A stretch of 64,000 bases of DNA, taken from Mycolicibacterium phocaicum (GTDB lineage: Bacteria > Actinomycetota > Actinomycetes > Mycobacteriales > Mycobacteriaceae). Under the pieces are notes generated by a model. That model searched no databases and was not told where the DNA came from. It saw nothing but the letters and a program-made list of their open reading frames with translations. Made by a program: the position numbers and the translations under genes. The stretch spans positions 4,154,001 to 4,218,000 of the forward strand of contig NZ_AP022616.1 in the NCBI RefSeq assembly GCF_010731115.1, in the 5' to 3' direction. This document shows positions 34,774 through 44,240 of the stretch, in pieces (position 1 is the stretch's first letter; each line of letters begins with the position of its first letter).

Positions 34774-35532
34774 CTAGGCGAAACCGCCGTCGGCCCGCAG
34801 GATCGAACCGGTGGTGAAGCTGGATGCATCCGACATCAAAAAGAGTGCGGCGCCCACGATTTCGCGCGGCTGGCCGGCGCGCTGCAGTGGCAACGAGCGA
34901 AAGGCGCTCGACGGATCCGCACCCCACGCCTTGCTGATGTCAGTGAGGAACGGCCCGGCCATGAGGGTGTTGACGCGCACCGTCGGGCCGAAGGCTTTCG
35001 CGAAACCCTCGGTGAGCGTGTTCAATCCGGCCTTCGCGGCGGCGTAGGGCAACATGTACGCGTCCGGGCGCAATGAGCCCGACGAGCTGATGTTGATGAT
35101 CGACCCGCCGCCGTCGGCAACCATCCGCTCACCGACAAGCGCCGATAACCTGAACGGCCCCTTGAAGTTCAGGTTCACCACCGCATCGAACAGCTTCTCC
35201 GGCACCGAGCCCAGCGACTCGTACAACGGCGACATGCCGGCGTTGTTGACCAGCACGTCGACCTTGCCGAACCGGGCATAGGCCGCGTCGACCAGTCCGT
35301 CGAGCTGATCCCAGCGCCCGACATGCACCTCGTGCGCGAGTGCGGCCCGGCCCGTGGCGGCGGTGATCTCCGCTGCGGTGGCCTGACACGACTCCAGGTT
35401 CCGGCTCGCGATGATGACGTCGGCGCCGCAGTGGGCTGCCGCGAAGGCCATCTCCCGGCCCAGGCCACGACTACCGCCGGTGATGAGCACGACCCGGTCG
35501 GTGAGGTCGAACAGTTCGTCGGCGTACCCCAT
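34774..35532 (-). CDS. Short-chain dehydrogenase/reductase
   Basis: 252 residues of classical SDR type: TGGSRGLG cofactor motif at residues 18-25, NNAG at 96-99, Ser in INISSSGS and the catalytic pair in PYAAAKAG, with Arg at position 40-43 favouring NADP(H). The substrate is unknown. Divergent from the histidine phosphatase gene with only 17 bases between starts. Confidence 0.9.
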   Translation of the reverse strand: MGYADELFDLTDRVVLITGGSRGLGREMAFAAAHCGADVIIASRNLESCQATAAEITAATGRAALAHEVHVGRWDQLDGLVDAAYARFGKVDVLVNNAGMSPLYESLGSVPEKLFDAVVNLNFKGPFRLSALVGERMVADGGGSIINISSSGSLRPDAYMLPYAAAKAGLNTLTEGFAKAFGPTVRVNTLMAGPFLTDISKAWGADPSSAFRSLPLQRAGQPREIVGAALFLMSDASSFTTGSILRADGGFA

Positions 35533-35549
35533 GGCTTTATGGTGACACG

Positions 35550-36158
35550 GTGCAATTGCTTTTGATCCGTCATGCCCTGCCGCTGCGCAACGAGCCCGGC
35601 GAGGGCGCCGACCCCGACCTGTCGGAGGAAGGCATCGCGCAGGCCAACCGGCTGCCCGACGCGCTCAAGCGGTTCCCGATCACCCGGCTCATCAGCAGCC
35701 CGCAGAAGCGCGCCATCCAGACCGGGCAGCCGGTGGCGGCCGCGCTCGGGCTGAACATCGAGATCGACGACCGGCTCGCCGAGTACGACCGCGACATGGC
35801 GCAGTACATCCCCATCGAGCAGATCGCGGCCGAGCACCCCGAGGAGATGGCCCGGCTCATGACCGGCCACCTGCCCAGCAGCGTCGATGAAGAGGCGTTC
35901 CTCGCCCGCATCACCGAGGCCGTCATGGACATCGCGAGCGAGGCCGAAGCCGAGGACACCGTCGTGATCTTCAGCCACGGCGGCGTGATCAACGGATTGC
36001 TGCACGACATCGTGCCCACCGAGCGCATCCTGTCGTTCCAGGTCGACTACACCGGCATCACCCGGCTGTTGGCCTCGCGCAGCGGCCGCCTCGCGGTGGC
36101 CGGCGTCAACAGCGTCGAACACGTGTGGGATCTGCTCCCGCGAAATCAGCGGTGGTAG
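35550..36158 (+). CDS. Histidine phosphatase (phosphoglycerate mutase-like)
   Basis: 202 residues. The phosphohistidine motif is LLIRHALP at the N-terminus, with the second Arg in SSPQKRAIQT and the second catalytic His in IFSHGGVIN. GTG start at 35550. Broad-specificity phosphatases of this type are common; no substrate is assigned. Nine bases separate it from the fadE36-like gene, so they are probably one operon. Confidence 0.88.
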   Translation: MQLLLIRHALPLRNEPGEGADPDLSEEGIAQANRLPDALKRFPITRLISSPQKRAIQTGQPVAAALGLNIEIDDRLAEYDRDMAQYIPIEQIAAEHPEEMARLMTGHLPSSVDEEAFLARITEAVMDIASEAEAEDTVVIFSHGGVINGLLHDIVPTERILSFQVDYTGITRLLASRSGRLAVAGVNSVEHVWDLLPRNQRW

Positions 36159-36167
36159 ACAGATCGG

Positions 36168-37190
36168 GTGGGATCTCTCGACGGCTTGGACCTGACCGCC
36201 CTTGACGCGCACCTGCGCGAGATCGGGGTGGCCCGCAACGGTGAGTTGCGCGCCGAGCTGATCGCCGGTGGCCGGTCGAATCTGACGTTCCTGGTGTTCG
36301 ACGACGCCGCCAAGTGGGTGCTGCGCCGGCCGCCGTTGCACGGCCTGACGCCGTCTGCGCATGACATGGCCCGTGAGTACAAAGTCGTTGCGGCGCTTGA
36401 GGGTACGACGGTGCCGGTCGCGCACCCGGTGACGATGCGTAATGACGACTCGGTACTGGGCGCGCCGTTCCAGATGGTCGATTTCGTGCCGGGCCGGGTA
36501 GTGCGGCACTCTGCGGAGCTCGATGCGCTGGGCGACCAGCAGGCCATCGATGCCTGCGTCGACGCGCTGATCAAGGTGCTGGCCGACCTGCATGCCCTGG
36601 ATCCCGAGGCTGTCGGACTTGGGGATTTCGGGAAGGCCAACGGATACCTGGAGCGGCAGGTGCGGCGCTGGGGTTCGCAGTGGGACCTGGTGCGGCTGCC
36701 CGACGATGCGCGCGACGCGGACGTGCGCCGGCTGCATGGTCTGCTGACGGAAAAGCTGCCACCGCAGAGCCGTAGCGCCATCGTGCACGGCGACTACCGC
36801 ATTGACAACACCATGCTCGACGCCGTCGACGCGACCAAAGTGCGGGCGGTGCTGGACTGGGAGATGTCGACGCTCGGTGACCCGCTGTCCGACGCCGCGC
36901 TGATGTGCGTCTACCGCCACCCGATGTTCGGCATGGTGCACTCCGACGCGGCCTGGTCCTCGGACAAGATTCCGCCGATGGACCAGCTGGCCCAGAAGTA
37001 CTCCGTCGCGGCCGGGCAGCCTCTCGATCACTGGGATTTTTACCTGGCGCTGGCCTACTTCAAGCTCGCGATCATCGCCGCCGGTATCGACTTCCGCGCC
37101 CGGATGGCCGCCGGCGGAGCCGGCCACGACGACCCCGTCGGCGAGGCCGTCGCCCCGCTCATCGCCGCCGGCCTCGCTGCCCTCACCTAG
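36168..37190 (+). CDS. APH-fold phosphotransferase (FadE36-like)
   Basis: 340 residues of the aminoglycoside phosphotransferase/choline kinase fold. Nucleotide-binding N-terminal part GGRSNLTFLVFDDAAKWVLRRPP, catalytic Brenner motif VHGDYRIDNTMLD and metal-binding LDWEMSTLGDPLSD. Its M. tuberculosis counterpart Rv3761c is annotated fadE36, an acyl-CoA dehydrogenase name that does not fit this fold. The related ACAD10/11 N-terminal kinases phosphorylate hydroxyacyl-CoAs, which is a plausible role here. Confidence 0.88.
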   Translation: MGSLDGLDLTALDAHLREIGVARNGELRAELIAGGRSNLTFLVFDDAAKWVLRRPPLHGLTPSAHDMAREYKVVAALEGTTVPVAHPVTMRNDDSVLGAPFQMVDFVPGRVVRHSAELDALGDQQAIDACVDALIKVLADLHALDPEAVGLGDFGKANGYLERQVRRWGSQWDLVRLPDDARDADVRRLHGLLTEKLPPQSRSAIVHGDYRIDNTMLDAVDATKVRAVLDWEMSTLGDPLSDAALMCVYRHPMFGMVHSDAAWSSDKIPPMDQLAQKYSVAAGQPLDHWDFYLALAYFKLAIIAAGIDFRARMAAGGAGHDDPVGEAVAPLIAAGLAALT

Positions 37191-37214
37191 CGTCACCCTG
37201 GTCTGCCCCCTTAG

Positions 37215-37343
37215 CGCGAGCGGCCGTGTCTGTACGTCGACACGCGGCATTTCACGTGCAGTTTGGGGCCGCTCGGCAGCGACGAGTGTGCGCAAATTGC
37301 CCGGCTGACCCGGCGTGTTGACGTACAAACACGGCCGCTCGCG
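37215..37343. repeat. 129-bp element with 31-bp imperfect inverted ends
   Basis: The arms 37215-37245 and 37313-37343 match at 29 of 31 positions when one is inverted (outer bases CGCGAGCGGCCGTGT). The 67-bp centre has no ORF. It lies between convergent genes and could be a non-autonomous palindromic repeat family or a very large bidirectional terminator. Confidence 0.7.
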
Positions 37344-37380
37344 GGGGATTGGACTACCCGCGGGGGGATTGAAACCGGAG

Positions 37381-37782
37381 CTAGAGGCCGGCCTTGAGGT
37401 TCTTCTTCGCGGCCAGTCGCAGTTGCAGGATTCGGGTGGTGGCGACGGCGAAGGTCAGGAGGCCGCCGGCGATGGCTGCGAGCAGGATGGTCACGCCGAG
37501 TTGCACCTGGTGCAGCTTCCAGCCGAGCAGCACGATGTCGACCGGGGTGTCGTTCTGGATGACGAACACCAGCAGCAGGATCAGGATCAGAAAGCCCAGG
37601 ACGAGCGCAGTCCACAGTGCCGCGGTACGGGTGAACTTAACGGCGGATTCGGGTGTCTTGGGTTTCTTGGCCGGGGCCGAGTCCGGCTTGGGCGACTTGG
37701 GCGCCGGCGGTTCGGCGTGCGTCGGCGCCGCCTCGTGGGTTGGCCCGGTCGGCTCGGGGGTAGACGCGTGCTCGCTACTCAT
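37381..37782 (-). CDS. LapA-domain membrane protein
   Basis: 133 residues. A Pro/Ala/Lys-rich cytoplasmic N-terminus (residues 1-50), then two membrane helices (LWTALVLGFLILILLLVFVI and LGVTILLAAIAGGLLTFAVA) flanking QNDTPVDIVLLGWKLHQVQ, the LapA (DUF1049) pattern. Positional counterpart of M. tuberculosis Rv3760. It is divergent from proX. Function in envelope assembly is inferred from the family only. Confidence 0.85.
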   Translation of the reverse strand: MSSEHASTPEPTGPTHEAAPTHAEPPAPKSPKPDSAPAKKPKTPESAVKFTRTAALWTALVLGFLILILLLVFVIQNDTPVDIVLLGWKLHQVQLGVTILLAAIAGGLLTFAVATTRILQLRLAAKKNLKAGL

Positions 37783-37888
37783 ACGGACCATCTTGACGGT
37801 TCTGCGGGCCGGATGCCGGGAACTGCGGCACCAATTTTCGAATAACGCTAGGGTCGGCCTGAGTGCACGACGCCGAAAGGACGTTCGG

Positions 37889-38818
37889 GTGGCGCGAATT
37901 CTGACCGCTCTGGCCGTACTGCTGGCTGCCCTGTTGACGGGCTGCGGCAGTGCCAATCCCCTCGGTGGGGGCAGCATTTCCGGTGATCTCAAGTCGATCG
38001 TGGTGGGGTCCGCCGACTTCCCCGAGTCGAAGATCATCGCCGAGATCTATGCGCAGGCGTTGGCGGCCAACGGCTTTACCGTCGGTCGTCAGTTCGGCAT
38101 CGGCAGCCGCGAGACGTACGTCCCTGCGGTGAAGGACCATTCGATCGACCTGATCCCGGAATACACGGGCAATCTGCTGCAGTACTTCGACCCCAAGACC
38201 ACGGCCACGGCCGCCGATGATGTCGAATTGGCGCTCGCGCGAGTGCTTCCGGGTGACCTGTCGATCCTGACTCCCTCGCCGGCCGAAGACACCGACACCG
38301 TGGCCGTATCAGCCGAGACCGCGAAGAAGTGGAACCTCAAGACCATCGGTGATCTGGCCCAGCACTCGGCCCAGGTGAAATTCGGTGCGCCGTCGGAGTT
38401 TCTGCAGCGGACCGAGGGTCTGCCCGGTTTGAAAGCCAAGTACGGCCTCGATATCGCGCCGGCCAACTTCATCGCCATCAGCGACGGCGGGGGACCGGCC
38501 ACCGTGCGGGCGCTGGTCGACGGAACCGTCACCGCGGCAGACATTTTCAGCACCTCGCCGGCCATCGTCCAGAACAACCTGGTCGTGCTCGAGGATCCGA
38601 AACACAACTTCCTGGCCGCCAACGTGGTGCCGCTGGTGGCGTCGCAGAAGAAGTCCGATCTGCTCAAGACGGTGCTCGACGGCGTCAGTGCGAAACTCAC
38701 GACGAAAGCGCTCATCGAGATGAACACCGCGGTCTCCGGCAACAGCGGCGTCGACGCCGACCAGGCTGCGAAAAAGTGGGTCCAGGACAACGGATTCGAC
38801 AAGCCGGTGAGCCGATGA
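37889..38818 (+). CDS. proX: Glycine betaine/choline-type substrate-binding lipoprotein ProX
   Basis: 309 residues with a lipoprotein signal (lipobox LLTGC near residue 17) and an OpuAC/OsmF-type periplasmic binding domain beginning SIVVGSADFPESKIIAEIYAQ. GTG at 37889 is chosen because it gives a compact signal peptide. First gene of an operon with ATPase and two permeases, joined by short overlaps, in the same order as M. tuberculosis Rv3759c-Rv3756c. Takes up compatible solutes such as glycine betaine, or possibly carnitine. Confidence 0.92.
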   Translation: MARILTALAVLLAALLTGCGSANPLGGGSISGDLKSIVVGSADFPESKIIAEIYAQALAANGFTVGRQFGIGSRETYVPAVKDHSIDLIPEYTGNLLQYFDPKTTATAADDVELALARVLPGDLSILTPSPAEDTDTVAVSAETAKKWNLKTIGDLAQHSAQVKFGAPSEFLQRTEGLPGLKAKYGLDIAPANFIAISDGGGPATVRALVDGTVTAADIFSTSPAIVQNNLVVLEDPKHNFLAANVVPLVASQKKSDLLKTVLDGVSAKLTTKALIEMNTAVSGNSGVDADQAAKKWVQDNGFDKPVSR

Positions 38819-39924
38819 TCACGTTCGACAAGGTCACCAAGAGCTACGGCAGCGCCGTCGCTGTCGATGAACTGACCCTCGAGATCGCCGAGGGGACGCT
38901 GTCGGTGTTCGTCGGGCCATCGGGGTGCGGCAAGACCACGTCCATGCGGATGATCAACCGGATGATCGACCCGACCTCCGGAACCCTGACCGTCGACGGT
39001 GCCAACGTCGCCACCGTCGACCCGGTGCGGCTGCGCCTCGGCATCGGGTACGTGCTGCAGAGCGCCGGGCTCATGCCACACCTCAAAGTGGTGGACAACG
39101 TCGCCACCGTGCCGGTCCTCAAAGGCGAATCCCGGCGCAGTGCACGGAAAAAGGCGCTGGGCGTGTTGGAGCGGGTCGGACTCGACGTCAAGCTCGCCGA
39201 CCGTTATCCGGCCCAGTTGTCGGGCGGGCAGCAACAGCGCGTCGGGGTGGCCCGGGCACTGGCCGCCGATCCGCCCATCCTGCTGATGGACGAACCGTTC
39301 AGCGCGGTGGACCCCGTCGTCCGCGAAGACCTGCAGGCCGAAATCCTGCGGTTGCAAAGCGATCTGCGCAAGACCATCGTCTTCGTCACCCACGACATCG
39401 ACGAGGCCGTCAAACTCGGCGACCGCGTCGCGGTGTTCGGGCCCGGTGGCACCCTGCAGCAGTACGACGCACCGCAGCGGCTGCTGTCCAACCCGGCCAA
39501 CGCATTCGTCGCGGGTTTCGTCGGTGCCGACCGTGGCTATCGCGGCCTGCAGTTCCGGGATGCCGACGGACTCAAGCTCCGCGACATCCGCACCGTCGCC
39601 GAACCGGCGGTCGACGCGCTCGATCTCACCGACGGCCAATGGGCCCTGGTGGTCAACGCCGACGGCACTCCGTACGCGTGGATCAACGCCAACGGCGTGG
39701 GTCTGCACCGGCACGGAAAGTCCTTGTACGACAGCACCATCGCCGGTGGCTCGCTGTTCCGGCCGGACGGCACGCTGCGGCTGGCGCTCGACTCGGCCCT
39801 GTCATCCCCGTCGGGTCTGGGTGTCGCGGTCGACGAGCGCGGCCAGGTGATCGGCGGTGTGAGCCTCGATGACGTGCTGGCAATCATCAAGAGCCGCAAG
39901 GGCAAGCAGTGCGATACCTGCTGA
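38815..39924 (+). CDS. proV: Osmolyte ABC transporter ATPase ProV
   Basis: 369 residues. Walker A GPSGCGKTT, signature LSGGQQQRVGVARAL, Walker B ILLMDEPFSAVDP and switch His in VFVTHDIDEA. About 130 extra C-terminal residues form a regulatory region where CBS-like segments can be suspected (GVGLHRHGKSLYDS; GVAVDERGQVIGGVSLDDVL). ATGA overlap with proX. Confidence 0.93.
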   Translation: MITFDKVTKSYGSAVAVDELTLEIAEGTLSVFVGPSGCGKTTSMRMINRMIDPTSGTLTVDGANVATVDPVRLRLGIGYVLQSAGLMPHLKVVDNVATVPVLKGESRRSARKKALGVLERVGLDVKLADRYPAQLSGGQQQRVGVARALAADPPILLMDEPFSAVDPVVREDLQAEILRLQSDLRKTIVFVTHDIDEAVKLGDRVAVFGPGGTLQQYDAPQRLLSNPANAFVAGFVGADRGYRGLQFRDADGLKLRDIRTVAEPAVDALDLTDGQWALVVNADGTPYAWINANGVGLHRHGKSLYDSTIAGGSLFRPDGTLRLALDSALSSPSGLGVAVDERGQVIGGVSLDDVLAIIKSRKGKQCDTC

Positions 39925-40553
39925 ATCACCTGGAAGGCGCGTGGCTGCTCACGCAGATACACCTACGCCTGGCCCTGCTGCCGCTGCTCATCGGCGTGCT
40001 GATCGCCGTACCGCTGGGCGCCTATGTGCGGCAGCGGCCGCGGCTGCGCCGGTTCAGCACCATCACCGCCAGCATCGTCTTCACCATCCCGTCGCTGGCG
40101 CTGTTCGTGGTGCTGCCGCTGATCATCCCGACGCGAATTCTCGACGAGGCCAACGTCCTGGTCGCCCTGACCCTCTACACCGTCGCCCTGCTGATGCGGA
40201 CGGTGCCCGAGGCGCTCGACGCGGTGCCCGCCGACACCCGGGAAGCGGCCACGGCCATGGGCTACCGGCCGCGTACCCGGTTCTTGAGAGTCGAACTGCC
40301 GCTGTCGATTCCGGTCCTCACGGCAGGCATGCGCGTGGTCGCCGTCACCAACATCTCGATGGTGTCGGTGGGTTCGGTGATCGGCATCGGCGGGCTGGGC
40401 ACCTGGTTCACCGAGGGATATCAGGCCGACAAGAGCGACCAGATCATCGCCGGCATCATCGCGATCTTCCTGCTGGCGGTGATCGTCGACCTCGTCATCC
40501 TGAGCGTCGGCCGCCTGGCCACCCCCTGGACCCGGGCGAAGGCGCCGGCATGA
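39909..40553 (+). CDS. proW: Osmolyte ABC transporter permease ProW
   Basis: 214 residues with five to six hydrophobic segments and the EAA-like loop EALDAVPADTREAATAMGYRPRTRFLRVELPLSIPVL that contacts the ATPase. GTG at 39909 overlaps proV by 16 bases. Pairs with the second permease. Confidence 0.9.
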   Translation: MRYLLNHLEGAWLLTQIHLRLALLPLLIGVLIAVPLGAYVRQRPRLRRFSTITASIVFTIPSLALFVVLPLIIPTRILDEANVLVALTLYTVALLMRTVPEALDAVPADTREAATAMGYRPRTRFLRVELPLSIPVLTAGMRVVAVTNISMVSVGSVIGIGGLGTWFTEGYQADKSDQIIAGIIAIFLLAVIVDLVILSVGRLATPWTRAKAPA

Positions 40554-41251
40554 ACTTCCTGCACCAGGCCCTCGCCTACATCTTCACCGCGGCGAACTGG
40601 ACCGGCCCGGCGGGTCTCGGCATGCGGATGCTGGAGCACCTGGAGTACACCGGTATCGCGGTGCTCTGCAGTGCGCTCATCGCCATTCCGGTGGGCATGT
40701 ACGTCGGGCACACCGGTCGCGGTACGGCCCTGGTGGTTGGCGGCGTCAACGCCCTGCGCGCCCTGCCCACACTCGGCGTCCTGCTGCTCGGCGTCCTGCT
40801 GTGGGGACTGGGCTTGGTGCCGCCGACCGTCGCGCTGATGCTGCTGGGCATTCCGCCGCTCCTGGCCGGGACGTACGCCGGGATCGCCAACGTCGATCCG
40901 GTGGTGGTCGACGCCGCTCGCGCCATGGGCATGACGGAGCGTCAGGTGCTGCTGCGCACCGAGGTGCCCAACGCCATGCCGCTGATCGTCGGCGGGCTAC
41001 GGACCGCGACGCTGCAAGTGGTGGCGACCGCGACCGTCGCCGCGTACGCCAGCCTGGGCGGGCTGGGCCGGTTCCTGATCGACGGCATCAAGGTGCGCCA
41101 GTTCTATCTCGCCCTCGTCGGCGCCCTGCTGGTGGCAGCTCTCGCGTTGGCGCTCGATGCCGCCTTGGCGTTGGCTGTGCGGGTCTCGCGGCCGGGTCCG
41201 GCCGGAGTTGCAATCGTGACTGCGAAGCCGGGCCTTCGTCGCCTACGGTAG
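40550..41251 (+). CDS. proZ: Osmolyte ABC transporter permease ProZ
   Basis: 233 residues with about six membrane segments and an EAA loop (DAARAMGMTERQVLLRTEVPNAMPLIVGG). ATG at 40550 overlaps the proW stop (ATGA). With ProW it would form a heterodimeric channel driven by ProV. Confidence 0.9.
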   Translation: MNFLHQALAYIFTAANWTGPAGLGMRMLEHLEYTGIAVLCSALIAIPVGMYVGHTGRGTALVVGGVNALRALPTLGVLLLGVLLWGLGLVPPTVALMLLGIPPLLAGTYAGIANVDPVVVDAARAMGMTERQVLLRTEVPNAMPLIVGGLRTATLQVVATATVAAYASLGGLGRFLIDGIKVRQFYLALVGALLVAALALALDAALALAVRVSRPGPAGVAIVTAKPGLRRLR

Positions 41252-41255
41252 ACGG

Positions 41256-41870
41256 GTGAGCGCACCGCAGTCCGATGCCAGCCCCGAAGCTGCAGAACCC
41301 GCCTGGCCGGCGATTCTGACCTGGCGCGCGCAGGATGTGTCGCGCATGGAGTCGGTCCGGGTCCAGTTGTCCGGCAACAGGATCAAGGCCTACGGCCGCA
41401 TCGTGGCCGCGGCCACAGACATACATCCGGCGTTCAGCGCGTCCTATGACCTGGTGACCGACGAGAGCGGCGCGACCAAGCGCCTGTCGCTCACCGTCAC
41501 CCTCGCGCAGCGCGAGCGGCAGCTGTCCATCGCGCGTGACGAAGAGAACATGTGGCTGGTGCAGGACCACCAGAACCAGGCCCGGCGGGCGGCCTACAAC
41601 GGCGCCCTGGACGTCGACGTGGTCTTCAGCCCGTTCTTCAACGCGCTGCCCATCCGGCGTACCGGCCTGCACAACCGCACGGCGTCGGTGTCGCTGCCTG
41701 TCGTCTACGTCCGGGTGCCGGATCTGACGGTCGAATCCGTCACCATCGGCTACAGCAGCGACGGGCCGGGCAAGCCCATCAAGCTGGACTCGCCGGTTGC
41801 CGACACCGCGATCACCGTCGACGACGACGGCTTCATCCTCGACTACCCCGGACTGGCAGAGCGGATCTGA
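41256..41870 (+). CDS. Putative glycolipid-binding domain protein
   Basis: 204 residues, mostly beta, matching the Glycolipid_bind family pattern ([20 protein letters not shown] near the start; [34 protein letters not shown]). Counterpart of M. tuberculosis Rv3755c. GTG start at 41256. The 3' end overlaps the convergent tyrA by 38 bases. Confidence 0.82.
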   Translation: MSAPQSDASPEAAEPAWPAILTWRAQDVSRMESVRVQLSGNRIKAYGRIVAAATDIHPAFSASYDLVTDESGATKRLSLTVTLAQRERQLSIARDEENMWLVQDHQNQARRAAYNGALDVDVVFSPFFNALPIRRTGLHNRTASVSLPVVYVRVPDLTVESVTIGYSSDGPGKPIKLDSPVADTAITVDDDGFILDYPGLAERI

Positions 41871-42789
41871 TCACCCCGCCCGCGCGGCCTTGGGCGGCCA
41901 GCTCTTCGCGCCAGCCCTCGGCCCCGATGGTCGTCGCGAGGATTTGTGGCCGGCTGAAGTTGTCGTAGCGCACCCGCGCGGCATGGCCGCCCTCCACCAG
42001 CTCGGCCACCGATTGCGCTTCGACCAGCGACGAGCGGGCCTGGCTCAGCAGTTCCACGGCCCGGTCGAGCATCACCGTCAGCTCGGTCGCGTTGGCCTCG
42101 CACATGGCCCGGACCAGGTCCGGCGCGGTGGCCGCGACGCGGGTGCCGTCCCGGAACGATCCCGCGGCCAGTGCGAATGCCAGTGGCACCTCACCGGCGG
42201 TCGCGGCCAGGGCCTCGGCCAGCAGGTGCGGCAGATGCGAGATCGCGGCCGCCGCGGCGTCGTGTTCGTCCGAGCGCGCGGGCACGATCACCGCGCGGCA
42301 GTCCAGCGCCAGATGCATCACCTGGGCCCACACCTCGGGGTCGACGTGGTCGTCCACACTCACCACCCACGGCGCCCCGGCGAACAGATCCGCGGTGCCG
42401 GCCGTCCAGCCGGAATGTGCGGTGCCGGCCATCGGGTGTCCGCCGACGAATCGGCCGAGCAGCCCGAAATCCTGAACCTGTTGCAACACATTGCCTTTGA
42501 CGCTCACCACGTCCGTGAGCGGGCAGTCCGCGGCGTCGTCGCGGATGTGCTCGAGCATGATCGGCAGTGCGGGCACCGGCACCGCCAGGACGATCAGCGC
42601 CTCGGTCGACGCGGCGCGCTTCAGCGCGGCCGTGAGATCCTCGGTCGCATCGAAGCCGTCGGCCGTCGCCGCCCGGACCGCATCGATCGAGCGGTTGTAT
42701 CCGAACACCTCGCGGCCCGCGGCCTGTCCGGCCCGCATCAGCGAACCGCCGATGAGCCCCATACCGAGCACACACACCGGAGTTGTCAC
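41833..42789 (-). CDS. tyrA: Prephenate dehydrogenase TyrA
   Basis: 318 residues. NAD-binding [10 protein letters not shown] at residues 9-18, then [13 protein letters not shown] and [13 protein letters not shown], the substrate motifs of prephenate dehydrogenases, and the all-helical C-terminal dimer domain. Makes 4-hydroxyphenylpyruvate for tyrosine synthesis. GTG at 42789 puts the Rossmann fold at the N-terminus. Equivalent to M. tuberculosis Rv3754. Confidence 0.94.
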   Translation of the reverse strand: MTTPVCVLGMGLIGGSLMRAGQAAGREVFGYNRSIDAVRAATADGFDATEDLTAALKRAASTEALIVLAVPVPALPIMLEHIRDDAADCPLTDVVSVKGNVLQQVQDFGLLGRFVGGHPMAGTAHSGWTAGTADLFAGAPWVVSVDDHVDPEVWAQVMHLALDCRAVIVPARSDEHDAAAAAISHLPHLLAEALAATAGEVPLAFALAAGSFRDGTRVAATAPDLVRAMCEANATELTVMLDRAVELLSQARSSLVEAQSVAELVEGGHAARVRYDNFSRPQILATTIGAEGWREELAAQGRAGGVIRSALPVRGSRG

Positions 42790-42871
42790 CTTCCAAGGTT
42801 TGCATACGGCCCCGGTCGGGTACATATGGGACCGCTGGTCAAGTGGCAGAGTGCGGACTAGCGTTATCCGC

Positions 42872-43390
42872 ATGGGAGTACAGCGCGCGCAGGCACAGCA
42901 GCAGGTTGCCGATCTCCCCGACGGCTTCGGAGTCGCGGTCGTCCGGGAGGACGGCGCATGGCGTTGCGTCCCGCTGAAACGGGCCGCGCTGGTCGACCTG
43001 GCCGCCGCCGAGACCGAGCTTCGTGAACTACGTTCCGCCGGTGCGGTTTTCGGCCTCCTGAACGTCGACGACGAGTTCTTCGTGATCGTCCGCCCGGCCC
43101 CCTCCGGGGCCCGGCTGTTGCTGTCGGACGCCACCGCGGCGCTGGACTACGACATCGCGGCCGACGTGCTGGAGAAGCTGGACGCCGACCTGAGCCTGGA
43201 AGAGCTCGAAGAGGACGACCCGTTCGAGGAAGGCGACCTCGGGTTGCTGGCCGACCTGGGTCTGCCCGAGGCGGTGCTCGGCGTGATCCTCGCCGACGAC
43301 GAGTACGCCGACGAACAACTCAGCCGCATCGCCCAGGAGATGGGCTTCAACGACGAACTCGTGGCGGTATTGGACAAGCTGGGGCGGTGA
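42872..43390 (+). CDS. tRNA adenosine deaminase-associated protein
   Basis: 172 residues: an alpha/beta N-terminal part ([17 protein letters not shown]) and a very acidic C-terminal tail ([25 protein letters not shown]). This protein regularly precedes tadA in actinobacteria, and its stop overlaps the tadA GTG here. Equivalent to M. tuberculosis Rv3753c. Role in deaminase function is inferred from the neighbourhood. Confidence 0.88.
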   Translation: MGVQRAQAQQQVADLPDGFGVAVVREDGAWRCVPLKRAALVDLAAAETELRELRSAGAVFGLLNVDDEFFVIVRPAPSGARLLLSDATAALDYDIAADVLEKLDADLSLEELEEDDPFEEGDLGLLADLGLPEAVLGVILADDEYADEQLSRIAQEMGFNDELVAVLDKLGR

Positions 43391-43842
43391 GCTCCGCTGA
43401 TGAACGGCTGATCCGCCTGGCGCTGGAGGCCGCCGAACTCGCCGGTGCCGACGACGTCCCGATCGGTGCGGTGGTTTTCTCTGCTGATGGGGTCGAGCTG
43501 GCGCGGGCCGCCAATGCACGCGAATCCCTGGGCGACCCGACCGCACACGCGGAAATCCTCGCCCTGCGCGCGGCCGCCGCGGTGCACGGCGACGGCTGGC
43601 GGCTGGAAGGTGCGACGCTGGCCGTCACCGTCGAGCCGTGCACCATGTGCGCCGGCGCGCTGGTCATGTCGCGGGTCGCGCGCGTCGTTTTCGGGGCGTG
43701 GGAACCCAAGACCGGCGCCGTCGGCTCGCTGTGGGACGTGGTCCGCGACCGCCGCCTGACGCACCGGCCCGAGGTCCGCGGCGGGGTGCTCGAGGCCGAG
43801 TGCGCGGCGCTGATGGAGGGGTTCTTCGCCCGGCAGCGCTGA
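43387..43842 (+). CDS. tadA: tRNA-specific adenosine deaminase TadA
   Basis: 151 residues. Zinc-deaminase motifs HAEILALRAAA (catalytic Glu) and PCTMCAGALV. TadA converts the wobble A34 of tRNA-Arg(ACG) to inosine, and a tRNA-Arg(ACG) gene is present in this window at 12996. Equivalent to M. tuberculosis Rv3752c. Confidence 0.93.
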   Translation: MSSADERLIRLALEAAELAGADDVPIGAVVFSADGVELARAANARESLGDPTAHAEILALRAAAAVHGDGWRLEGATLAVTVEPCTMCAGALVMSRVARVVFGAWEPKTGAVGSLWDVVRDRRLTHRPEVRGGVLEAECAALMEGFFARQR

Positions 43843-44146
43843 TTTCCAGGATTCCTCGCTGCCACATCAGGGAGTTCCGGCCGAAAAGTACGTGAGTTCA
43901 GTCGAATGGGCGATCAACCTCTTGTGACTGAAACCAGGGACCTGTCGCAGCGCGGAAAGTTACCTGGTTTCAGTCGAAGCGGCGTCGAGCGTCCAGTGAG
44001 TGAAGCTACGGACTTTCTGGACCGAGGCCCGTGCGAGTAGTCCCAAAGACGCCCAAGTAGAGCTCAGGTCCCGGATGCAAGCCTGGTTTCGGCGTCACGC
44101 GACCAGCGATTAGGGACTAGGGCCCGGGTTCGGTAAGCTGCCACAC
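43843..44146. other. Non-coding gap with a long-loop hairpin
   Basis: No ORF with coding character is seen. GACTGAAACCAGG (43926-43938) and its exact inverse (43963-43975) form a 13-bp stem with a 24-base loop, and a partial third copy of the sequence (GTTCAGTCGAA) lies near 43893. It may terminate tadA transcripts. The tRNA-Ser promoter should lie near 44100-44140. Confidence 0.55.
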
Positions 44147-44237
44147 GGTGGCGTGTCCGAGCGGCCTAAGGAGCACGCCTCGAAAGCGTGTGTGGGGTAA
44201 CCCCCCACCGAGGGTTCAAATCCCTCCGCCACCGCCA
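44147..44237 (+). tRNA. tRNA-Ser(CGA), integration target
   Basis: Class II tRNA: acceptor GGTGGCG/CGCCACC, anticodon loop CTCGAAA on the CACGC/GCGTG stem giving anticodon CGA, long variable arm (TGTGGGGTAACCCCCCACC), encoded CCA at 44235-44237. Its 3' end (from 44215) is the left attachment site of the integrated element, so the tRNA is regenerated by the element's sequence. Confidence 0.97.
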
Positions 44238-44240
44238 TAG
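44215..44240. repeat. attL, 26-bp core at the tRNA-Ser 3' end
   Basis: Identical to 55021-55046 over 26 bases (starts TTCAAATCCC, ends CCGCCATAG); covers the T arm, acceptor 3' side and CCA of tRNA-Ser. Confidence 0.93.

Noticed and set aside
35175..37328. 717-codon minus-strand frame over the histidine phosphatase and kinase genes
   Set aside because: Opposite two genes with complete catalytic motifs; no recognisable domain.
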